Of a stretch of 21,697 bases of DNA, positions 14,294 to 21,697 are shown piece after piece. The notes below the pieces were generated by a model. It worked only from the letters and a program-made list of their open reading frames with translations, had not been told where the DNA came from and searched no databases. Position numbers and translations under genes: made by a program. The stretch is taken from NCBI GenBank assembly GCA_017502425.1, contig JAFVVB010000018.1, positions 1 through 21,697 on the forward strand, read 5' to 3'. Each line of letters begins with the position of its first letter. Position 1 is the stretch's first letter. Source of the DNA: Ruminococcus sp. GTDB lineage: Bacteria; Bacillota; Clostridia; Oscillospirales; Acutalibacteraceae.

Positions 14294-14481
14294 CTGTACC
14301 ATTATGGGGGCATATGCCCCTATTTCGCATCAAAAAGTTAAATAAATGTTGAATATTATCACACTTGATAATCATTTGTCAAGGGGTAGTTGAAAACAAT
14401 TTTGTAATTTTTTGAGGTGCTGATTTTTGGGTGTTTTTCGCGACAATACCCATTATAGATTTTATAAGGAGTGATACGCCT
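14294..14481 (+). promoter_or_regulatory. Structured rpoB 5' leader
   Basis: The leader starts with a perfect 14-bp palindrome, GGGGCATATGCCCC (14307-14320), about 13 nt from the predicted 5' end; as RNA it would form a GC stem with an AUAU loop, and as DNA it could be an operator. A second stem, ATTATCA/TGATAAT with a CACT loop, follows at about 14354-14371. The ribosome binding site AAGGAG (14466-14471) lies 10 bases before the ATG. No known ribosomal-protein L10-type leader is recognisable. Confidence 0.5.
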
Positions 14482-17400
14482 ATGGTAAATGTCAAACCGG
14501 TTATGTTAGGCAACAGCGAGCGCCAGAGCTTTGGTAAAATCGAAGACGTTATCGATATGCCGAACCTCATTGAAGTGCAGAAAAAGTCTTACAGATGGTT
14601 TCTCGAGGAAGGTCTGAAAGAGGTGTTCAAGGATGTTTCAGGCATCGTTGACTATCAGAACAACCTCGTACTCGATTTCATCGACTACACTTTAGATGTC
14701 GATAATCCTAACTACTCTGTTATTGAATGTAAAGAAAGAGATGCTACTTACTCAGCAGCTCTGAGAGTTACTGCTCGACTTCTTAACAAAGAGACAGGCG
14801 AAATCAAAGAATCAAATGTATTTATGGGAGACTTCCCACTCATGACACCGAGTGGTACATTTGTTATCAACGGTGCTGAGCGTGTTATCGTATCTCAGCT
14901 CGTTCGTTCTCCGGGTGTCTACTATAAAATGGACCATGATAAAACAGGTAAAGAGCTTTTCTCTTCTACTGTTATTCCTAACCGTGGTGCATGGCTTGAG
15001 TACGAAAACGACGTAAACGATGTTCTTTACGTTCGTATCGATAAGAACAGAAAGCTTCCTATCACTGTATTCTTACGTGCATTAGGTCTTGGTACCAACG
15101 CTGAAATTATCGAGAAATTCGGCGACGACACCAGAATCAAAGCTACTTTCGAGAAGGATACCACCAATTGTGTGGAAGAAGGTCTCATTGAGGTTTACCG
15201 TAAGTTAAGACCTAGTGAGCCACCTACTGTTGAAAGTGCTCAGACTCATATCAACAACCTCTTCTTCGACCCACGTCGTTATGATATGTCAAGGGTCGGC
15301 AGATATAAATATAATAAAAAGCTCGGTATCTCTAACAGACTTTGCTCTCAGACTATCACCGAGCACATCATAAATCCTAGAACAGGCGAAATCTTAGCTA
15401 AGCGTGGCGATACCATCGATCGTGATAAGGCGCTCGAAATCGAAAACGCTGGTGTTAAGGAAGCTTTCGTTTCAGGAGAAGATGGAAAAGTAGTCAAGAT
15501 TATTTCTAACGGTATGGTTGATATTAATGCATACATTTCATTTGACTGCGAAGAGTTAGGAATCAAAGAGAAGGTTTCTTTCGATGTACTGTGTGAGATT
15601 TTAGATTCATGCGAAAACGAAGACCAGCTCAAAGAGGCTATCGCGTCGCGCGTAGGTGACCTCATTCCTAACCACATCACTACTGATGATATTTTTGCGA
15701 CTGTGAACTATATGAACACTCTCGCTGAACATATCGGCACAACCGACGACATCGACCACTTAGGTAACCGTCGTATCCGTTGTGTTGGTGAGCTTTTACA
15801 GAACCAGTTCAGAATCGGTTTCTCAAGACTCGAGAGAGTTATCCGTGAGCGTATGACACTCCAGGCTCAGGATCCGGAAGCTCTTTCACCAAGCTCACTT
15901 ATCAATATCCGTCCTGTAACTGCTGCTATCAAGGAGTTCTTCGGTAGCTCTCCTTTATCTCAGTTTATGGACCAGACTAACCCGCTTTCTGAACTTACTC
16001 ATAAGAGAAGACTTTCAGCACTTGGTCCTGGCAGTCTGTCGCGAGATCGTGCAGGTTTCGAGGTTCGAGACGTACACTACACCCACTATGGACGTATGTG
16101 TCCTATCGAGACTCCTGAAGGCCCTAACATCGGTCTTATCTCATACCTTGCTACTTTTGCGAGAATCAACGAGTATGGCTTTGTTGAGGCACCATTTAGA
16201 AAAATTGATAAAGAAACAGGTATCGTTACTGACGAAGTTGTATATATGACAGCTGATATGGAAGACGACTATAAAGTTGCACAGGCGAACGAACCACTCG
16301 ATGACGAGGGTAAGTTTATAAACTCTAAGGTTGTCGGCCGTTATAAGGACGAGTTCGTAGAGCTTGAGCCATCAGAGTTTGACTTTATGGACGTTTCTCC
16401 ACGAATGGTTGTATCAGTTGCTACTGCTATGATTCCGTTTTTAGAGAACGACGACGCCAACCGAGCACTCATGGGTTCTAACATGCAGCGTCAGGCTGTT
16501 CCACTCATGGTTACAGAGTCACCTATCGTTGGTACCGGTATGGAGTATAAAGCAGGTACTGACTCAGGCGTATGTATCTTAGCTGAAGAAGACGGTATCG
16601 TTATGAGCGTTGACGCTGACCACATCCGTGTTCAGTACGACTCAGGACGTATAGGGGATTACGAAGTTATTAAATTCTTACGTTCTAACCAGGGTACTTG
16701 TGTTAACCAGATTCCTGTTGTTTCCCGTGGCCAGAGAGTAGTTAAGGGCGAAGTTTTAGCTGACGGTCCAGCTACTAAGAATGGTGAAATTTCACTGGGT
16801 AAAAACGCTCTCATCGGCTTTATGACATGGGAAGGTTACAACTACGAGGACGCGGTTCTCATCAATGAAAAAATCGTTAGAGACGATGTATATACATCTA
16901 TCCATATTGAAGAATACGAAACAGAAGCAAGAGATACTAAGCTCGGCCCTGAGGATATCACACGTGATATTCCTAACGTCGGCGAAGATATGCTCAAAGA
17001 CTTAGACGAAAACGGTATCATTCACATCGGTGCCGAGGTTCACGCAGGCGACATCTTAGTAGGTAAGGTTACTCCTAAGGGTGAAACAGAGCTTACTGCT
17101 GAGGAAAGACTGCTTCGAGCTATTTTCGGTGAGAAAGCAAGAGAAGTTAGAGATACTTCTTTAAGAGTTCCACACGGTGAGTCAGGTATCGTTGTTGACG
17201 TTAAGGTGTTCACACGTGAGGATTCACGTGATGAGCTCCAGCCAGGCGTTAATAAGGTAGTAAGATGCTACCTTGCTCAGAAACGTAAGATTTCTGTCGG
17301 CGATAAGATGGCTGGTCGTCACGGTAACAAGGGTGTCGTTTCCCGTATTTTACCTGTTGAGGATATGCCATTCTTACCTGATGGTACTCCACTTGATATC

Positions 17401-18276
17401 GTATTAAACCCACTGGGCGTACCTTCACGTATGAATATCGGACAGGTACTCGAAGTTCACTTAGGTTACGCTGCTAAGGCACTTGGCTGGAAGATTATGA
17501 CTCCGGTATTTGACGGTGCTCACGAGCAGGATATCTTCGAGCTGTTCGAGAGAATCAGAGATAAAGATGACTATCCTGATAAGAAGGATGTCACAGGCAT
17601 CGATTTCGGTGAGTGCTTCAAGCACAACGGCATTTCGATGGAATGTAAAACAAGACTTAAAGACGGCCGTACAGGTGACTACTTCGATAACCCTGTTACT
17701 GTCGGATATATGTACTACTTAAAACTTCATCACCTCGTTGATGATAAGATTCACGCTCGTTCAACCGGTCCTTACTCACTCGTTACTCAGCAGCCACTCG
17801 GTGGTAAAGCACAGTTTGGTGGTCAGCGTTTCGGTGAGATGGAAGTTTGGGCTCTTGAAGCGTATGGTGCTGCATACACACTTCAGGAAATCCTGACTGT
17901 TAAATCCGATGACGTTGTCGGACGTGTTAAGACTTACGAATCTATCGTTAAGGGTCAGAATATCCCTACACCTGGTATCCCTGAGTCATTCAAGGTACTC
18001 ATCAAAGAGCTCCAGTCACTTTCACTTGATGTTAGAGTTTTAGATGAAGAGGGTGGCGAAATCGACCTTAAGCAGAAGTTCGATGAGGACGAAGAAGTCG
18101 TAGTAGTAGCTACTGAGGAAGAAGAAACCCTCAACGAAGAGCAGGTAATGACCACTATGGACGGCTTCCTGCTTGATGAAGATTCAGAAGAAGGTAATAT
18201 GTTTGACGAATCTTCTATTTACGAAGACCACGATGATATGCTGGAGTTTGACGACTACGGCACAGACGAAATGTAA
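14482..18276 (+). CDS. rpoB: DNA-directed RNA polymerase subunit beta
   Basis: 1264 residues, full length. RpoB forms one half of the RNA polymerase active-site cleft. The start at ATG 14482 follows AAGGAG; a GTG at 14431 in the same frame has no such site. The rifampicin pocket begins at FFGSSPLSQFMDQTNPLSEL (486-505); relative to E. coli numbering (offset 19) the residue equivalent to Q510 is P491, to G537 is S518, while D516, H526 and S531 equivalents are all unchanged. SVGDKMAGRHGNKGV lies near 938-952 and contacts the active centre; the clamp-proximal GGKAQFGGQRFGEME lies near 1106-1121. The last 65 residues are a very acidic tail ending DYGTDEM, a feature of Firmicute RpoB. It is 14 bp upstream of rpoC in one operon. 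Confidence 0.98.
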   Translation: MVNVKPVMLGNSERQSFGKIEDVIDMPNLIEVQKKSYRWFLEEGLKEVFKDVSGIVDYQNNLVLDFIDYTLDVDNPNYSVIECKERDATYSAALRVTARLLNKETGEIKESNVFMGDFPLMTPSGTFVINGAERVIVSQLVRSPGVYYKMDHDKTGKELFSSTVIPNRGAWLEYENDVNDVLYVRIDKNRKLPITVFLRALGLGTNAEIIEKFGDDTRIKATFEKDTTNCVEEGLIEVYRKLRPSEPPTVESAQTHINNLFFDPRRYDMSRVGRYKYNKKLGISNRLCSQTITEHIINPRTGEILAKRGDTIDRDKALEIENAGVKEAFVSGEDGKVVKIISNGMVDINAYISFDCEELGIKEKVSFDVLCEILDSCENEDQLKEAIASRVGDLIPNHITTDDIFATVNYMNTLAEHIGTTDDIDHLGNRRIRCVGELLQNQFRIGFSRLERVIRERMTLQAQDPEALSPSSLINIRPVTAAIKEFFGSSPLSQFMDQTNPLSELTHKRRLSALGPGSLSRDRAGFEVRDVHYTHYGRMCPIETPEGPNIGLISYLATFARINEYGFVEAPFRKIDKETGIVTDEVVYMTADMEDDYKVAQANEPLDDEGKFINSKVVGRYKDEFVELEPSEFDFMDVSPRMVVSVATAMIPFLENDDANRALMGSNMQRQAVPLMVTESPIVGTGMEYKAGTDSGVCILAEEDGIVMSVDADHIRVQYDSGRIGDYEVIKFLRSNQGTCVNQIPVVSRGQRVVKGEVLADGPATKNGEISLGKNALIGFMTWEGYNYEDAVLINEKIVRDDVYTSIHIEEYETEARDTKLGPEDITRDIPNVGEDMLKDLDENGIIHIGAEVHAGDILVGKVTPKGETELTAEERLLRAIFGEKAREVRDTSLRVPHGESGIVVDVKVFTREDSRDELQPGVNKVVRCYLAQKRKISVGDKMAGRHGNKGVVSRILPVEDMPFLPDGTPLDIVLNPLGVPSRMNIGQVLEVHLGYAAKALGWKIMTPVFDGAHEQDIFELFERIRDKDDYPDKKDVTGIDFGECFKHNGISMECKTRLKDGRTGDYFDNPVTVGYMYYLKLHHLVDDKIHARSTGPYSLVTQQPLGGKAQFGGQRFGEMEVWALEAYGAAYTLQEILTVKSDDVVGRVKTYESIVKGQNIPTPGIPESFKVLIKELQSLSLDVRVLDEEGGEIDLKQKFDEDEEVVVVATEEEETLNEEQVMTTMDGFLLDEDSEEGNMFDESSIYEDHDDMLEFDDYGTDEM

Positions 18277-18290
18277 GGAGGAGCGAACTT

Positions 18291-21200
18291 ATGGATAATA
18301 ATGTTTTTGATTCAATTAAAATAGGTCTTGCTTCCCCTGAACAGATCAGAAACTGGTCTTACGGCGAAGTTAAAAAGCCTGAAACTATCAACTATCGTAC
18401 ACTTAAACCTGAGCGCGACGGTCTTTTCTGTGAGCGTATTTTCGGACCTACTAAGGACTGGGAGTGCCACTGTGGAAAGTACAAGAGAATCAGATTTAAG
18501 GGTAAGGTGTGTGACCGTTGCGGTGTTGAAGTAACACGTGCTAAGGTAAGACGCGAGAGAATGGGTCACATTGAGCTCGCTGCTCCTGTATCACACATCT
18601 GGTACTTCAAGGGAATTCCTTCACGAATCTCTCTCATGCTCGATATTTCACCTAGAATGCTCGAGAAAGTACTTTACTTTGCTTCATATATTGTAACTGA
18701 TCCTGGTGACGCAAGAGAGCTTGCTAAAATGCAGTTCCTTACTGAGCAGGAATACCGCGATATGCGCGAAAAATACGAGGATGATTTCAAAGCATCTATG
18801 GGTGCTGAGGCTATCAAAGAGTTACTTATGCAGATCGATCTTGACACTCTTTCAGTAGAGCTCAAGGAAGACCTCGAAGGTGCTACCGGCCAGAAGAAAG
18901 TCAGACTCCAGAAACGTCTTGAGGTTGTTGAGGCATTCAGAATGTCAGGCAACCGTCCTGAGTGGATGATTTTAGACGTTGTTCCTGTTATCCCACCGGA
19001 TATCAGACCTATGGTACAGCTTGACGGTGGTCGTTTTGCTACTTCTGACTTAAACGACCTTTACCGCAGAGTTATCAACAGAAATAACCGTCTCAAGAGA
19101 CTTTTAGAGCTCGAAGCTCCTGATATCATCATCAGAAACGAGAAGAGAATGCTTCAGGAAGCAGTAGATGCACTTATCGATAATGGTAGACGTGGTAGAC
19201 CTGTAACAGGTCCTAACAACCGTGCGTTAAAATCTCTTTCTGATATGCTTAAAGGTAAGCAGGGACGATTCAGACAGAACCTGCTGGGTAAGCGTGTTGA
19301 CTATTCTGGCCGTTCCGTAATCGTTGTTGGCCCTGAACTGAAAATGCATCAGTGTGGTCTGCCGAAGGAAATGGCTCTGGAACTGTTCAAACCTTTCGTT
19401 ATGAAACGCCTTGTGGAAACTAAGGCTGTTCAGAATATCAAAGCTGCCAGAAAAGCAGTAGAACGTGCTAAACCTGAGGTTTGGGACGCACTCGAAGTAG
19501 TAATCAAGGGTCACCCGGTACTCTTAAACCGTGCTCCTACACTTCACCGTCTTGGTATTCAGGCATTCGAGCCTGTACTCGTAGAGGGTAGAGCGTTAAA
19601 ACTCCACCCACTCGTATGTACTGCGTACAACGCTGACTTCGACGGCGACCAGATGGCTGTTCACGTTCCACTTTCTGCTGAAGCTCAGGCTGAGGCAAGA
19701 TTCTTAATGCTTGCTGCCGGAAACCTCTTAAAACCTTCTGACGGACGTCCGGTTGCTGTTCCTACACAGGATATGATCTTAGGTTCATACTATCTTACAC
19801 TTGATAAAGACGGCGAACCTGGTGAAGGCAAAGCTTTCCGCGATATTGATGAAGCTATGATGGCTTATCAGGCAGGCTACGTTACACTTCACTCTAAAAT
19901 CAAAGTCAGAAGAACTATCACTGTTGACGGTATCGAGAAAACAGGTATCGTTGATACAACAGTAGGTAAGATAATCTTCAACCGTCCTATCCCACAGGAT
20001 TTAGGATTTGTAGATAGAACTGACCCTGAAAATCTGTTCAAATTCGAAATTGATTTCTTAGTTGGTAAGAAACAGCTCGGTAAAATCATCGACGCTTGTA
20101 TCAAAATCCACGGCACAGAAATCACTTCCGTTGTTCTGGACGAAATCAAAGCTCAGGGTTATAAATACTCAACACGCGGTGCTATCACAGTAGCTGTTTG
20201 TGATGCTAAAATCCCACCTGAGAAGAAGGAAATTATCGCTCAGGCTGAAAGTGACGTTGATGCTATCCGTGATGAGTATATGATGGGTTTACGTTCTAAC
20301 GAAGAACGTTACGAAGAAGTACTCAAAATCTGGGAGAAGGCTACTAACGACGTTACTTCAAAACTTCAGGGTAACCTCGATAGATACAACCCTATCTTTA
20401 TGATGGCTGACTCAGGTGCTCGAGGCAGTATGTCTCAGATTCGTCAGCTCGCTGGTATGCGTGGTCTTATCGCGAATACATCTGGTAAGACTATCGAAAT
20501 CCCTATCAGAGCTAACTACCGTGAAGGTCTTAACATCTTAGAGTACTTTATTTCTTCCCGTGGTGCGCGTAAAGGTCTTGCCGATACAGCGCTTAGAACT
20601 GCGGACTCAGGTTACCTTACACGTCGTCTCGTTGACGTTTCTCAGGACGTTATCATCCGTGAGGATGACTGTGGTTCACACGAAGGTCTCGAGGTGTTTG
20701 ACATCAAAGCAGGTAAACAGACTATCGAGGGCTTACATGAGCGTCTTATCGGTCGTTACCTCGTTGAAGATTTCAAAGACGAAAACGGTAACGTACTCGT
20801 ATCTAAAGATACACTTATGGGTGATGATGAAGCTTCTATCATCTGTAACTCAGGCGTTGAGAAAATCGAGATCCGTTCTATTCTCGGATGTCACTCAAAA
20901 TACGGCGTATGTAAGAAGTGCTACGGTTCTAACCTTGCTAACGGCCAGCCTGTTACAGTCGGTGAAGCAGTAGGTATCATTGCTGCTCAGTCTATCGGTG
21001 AGCCTGGTACTCAGCTTACTATGAGAACATTCCATACCGGTGGTGTTGCGTCAGCAGAAGATATCACTCAGGGTCTTCCACGTGTCGAAGAATTATTTGA
21101 GTCACGTAAACCTAAGTCACTCGCTATCATCAGTGAAATTGACGGTGAAGTCAGATTCGAAGACATCAAGAACAACCGTCATGCTGTTGTATATAATAAA

Positions 21201-21697
21201 GAAACAAGCGAAGAGAAAGCATACCTCATTCCTTTCGGATTCAGAGTTGCTGTTGAAGAAGGTCAGCAGATCGTCAAGGGTGATAAAATCACTGACGGTG
21301 CTGTTAACCCTCACGATATTCTCGATATCTTAGGTCCTAAGGCTGTGCAGGACTACCTCATTTCCGAGGTACAGAGCACATACCGTTTACAGGGTGTTGA
21401 TATCAACGATAAGCACATCGAGGTTATTGTTCGTCAGATGATGAAGAAGGTTAAGGTTGATGACGCAGGCTCAACTGACTTTATGCCTGGTCAGATGTAT
21501 AACCGCAACGAGGTTATTCACGCTAACATGAAGATCAGAGAGCGTATCAACGCAGGTGAAGAGGGCTTACAGGAAGCTACATGGACACAGCTTCTGCTCG
21601 GTATCACTAAGGCTTCTCTTGCTACTGACAGCTTCTTGTCAGCTGCATCATTCCAGGAGACAACTCGTGTTCTTACTGATGCTGCTATCAAGGGTAA
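18291..21697 (+). CDS. rpoC: DNA-directed RNA polymerase subunit beta' (C-terminus beyond window)
   Basis: 1135 codons are visible with no stop; family lengths suggest only some tens of residues are missing. AAGGAGGAG overlaps the rpoB stop and lies 9 bases before the ATG. The zinc ribbon has C59, C61, C74 and C77 (CHCGKYK ... CDRCGVE). The catalytic NADFDGDQM is at 447-455, holding the three Mg2+-binding Asp residues. The second zinc site is C794, C867, C874 and C877, matching E. coli C814/C888/C895/C898. The trigger-loop start GEPGTQLTMRTFHTGG is at 903-918, with no large insertion directly after it. Between 19281 and 19385 six of the leucines are CTG in a gene that otherwise avoids CTG, suggesting a mosaic segment. 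Confidence 0.98.
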   Translation, partial: MDNNVFDSIKIGLASPEQIRNWSYGEVKKPETINYRTLKPERDGLFCERIFGPTKDWECHCGKYKRIRFKGKVCDRCGVEVTRAKVRRERMGHIELAAPVSHIWYFKGIPSRISLMLDISPRMLEKVLYFASYIVTDPGDARELAKMQFLTEQEYRDMREKYEDDFKASMGAEAIKELLMQIDLDTLSVELKEDLEGATGQKKVRLQKRLEVVEAFRMSGNRPEWMILDVVPVIPPDIRPMVQLDGGRFATSDLNDLYRRVINRNNRLKRLLELEAPDIIIRNEKRMLQEAVDALIDNGRRGRPVTGPNNRALKSLSDMLKGKQGRFRQNLLGKRVDYSGRSVIVVGPELKMHQCGLPKEMALELFKPFVMKRLVETKAVQNIKAARKAVERAKPEVWDALEVVIKGHPVLLNRAPTLHRLGIQAFEPVLVEGRALKLHPLVCTAYNADFDGDQMAVHVPLSAEAQAEARFLMLAAGNLLKPSDGRPVAVPTQDMILGSYYLTLDKDGEPGEGKAFRDIDEAMMAYQAGYVTLHSKIKVRRTITVDGIEKTGIVDTTVGKIIFNRPIPQDLGFVDRTDPENLFKFEIDFLVGKKQLGKIIDACIKIHGTEITSVVLDEIKAQGYKYSTRGAITVAVCDAKIPPEKKEIIAQAESDVDAIRDEYMMGLRSNEERYEEVLKIWEKATNDVTSKLQGNLDRYNPIFMMADSGARGSMSQIRQLAGMRGLIANTSGKTIEIPIRANYREGLNILEYFISSRGARKGLADTALRTADSGYLTRRLVDVSQDVIIREDDCGSHEGLEVFDIKAGKQTIEGLHERLIGRYLVEDFKDENGNVLVSKDTLMGDDEASIICNSGVEKIEIRSILGCHSKYGVCKKCYGSNLANGQPVTVGEAVGIIAAQSIGEPGTQLTMRTFHTGGVASAEDITQGLPRVEELFESRKPKSLAIISEIDGEVRFEDIKNNRHAVVYNKETSEEKAYLIPFGFRVAVEEGQQIVKGDKITDGAVNPHDILDILGPKAVQDYLISEVQSTYRLQGVDINDKHIEVIVRQMMKKVKVDDAGSTDFMPGQMYNRNEVIHANMKIRERINAGEEGLQEATWTQLLLGITKASLATDSFLSAASFQETTRVLTDAAIKG

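Noticed and set aside
14431..14481. GTG start adding 17 residues to RpoB
   Set aside because: No ribosome binding site at that start; AAGGAG precedes the ATG at 14482, which gives a normal RpoB N-terminus.
20560..20973. 137-codon frame overlapping rpoC in another frame
   Set aside because: A shadow of the conserved rpoC reading frame, Ser/Leu/Val-rich nonsense.
1..21697. CRISPR array, insertion sequence, prophage or rRNA
   Set aside because: No regularly spaced repeats, transposase, phage structural genes or rRNA sequence seen.

Overview
The window reads as chromosome of a low-to-mid-GC, spore-forming gut-type Clostridium relative, most likely Oscillospiraceae/Ruminococcus-like. The grounds are the RpoB/RpoC and SerC/SerA protein types, an unmistakable SpoVAC, a class B sortase, strong AGGAGG-type ribosome binding sites and canonical TTGACA/TATAAT promoters. 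This placement is inference from protein style, not from a search.

Layout. 1-573 (minus) is the start of an AT-rich gene of unknown function that runs off the left edge. It is followed by a tRNA-Pro(UGG) gene (873-949, minus) with its own promoter and two tandem hairpins. 1121-2320 (plus) is a signal-peptide/single-TM protein with an acidic cytoplasmic tail. 2478-4740 (plus) is a serC-serA operon for serine synthesis, closed by a strong terminator. A curious 60-nt stem-loop element (4853-4912) lies between serA and the next, converging gene.

4931-10696 is all on the minus strand. A four-gene run (cysteine desulfurase, ThiI, a sortase B fusion, a small MoCF/CinA-like protein) is transcribed from a promoter at 10732-10760 and ends at a perfect 30-bp palindrome (6010-6039). 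A separate gene follows (4931-5950, N-terminally anchored, Ser-rich) whose promoter begins in the tail of that terminator. This cluster holds the most unusual content. The sortase carries a cytoplasmic N-terminal domain that aligns by eye with the CinA/MoCF fold and a C-terminal InlB B-repeat-like module. The adjacent small gene looks like a second MoCF-type domain. The anchored protein looks like a metalloprotease relative that has lost its zinc ligands.

10821-11264 (plus) is a lone spoVAC, divergent from iscS and sharing a compact promoter region. A bidirectional terminator separates it from the converging operon birA - membrane protein - membrane protein (14030 down to 11314).

From 14259 rightwards lies the rpoB-rpoC operon, with a promoter, an approximately 190-nt leader, complete rpoB (14482-18276) and rpoC (18291 to the right edge, incomplete). 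It is divergent from birA rather than following rplJ-rplL. Stretches over 300 bases without protein genes are 574-1120 (promoters, terminators, tRNA) and 14031-14481 (divergent promoters, rpoB leader); both are itemised.
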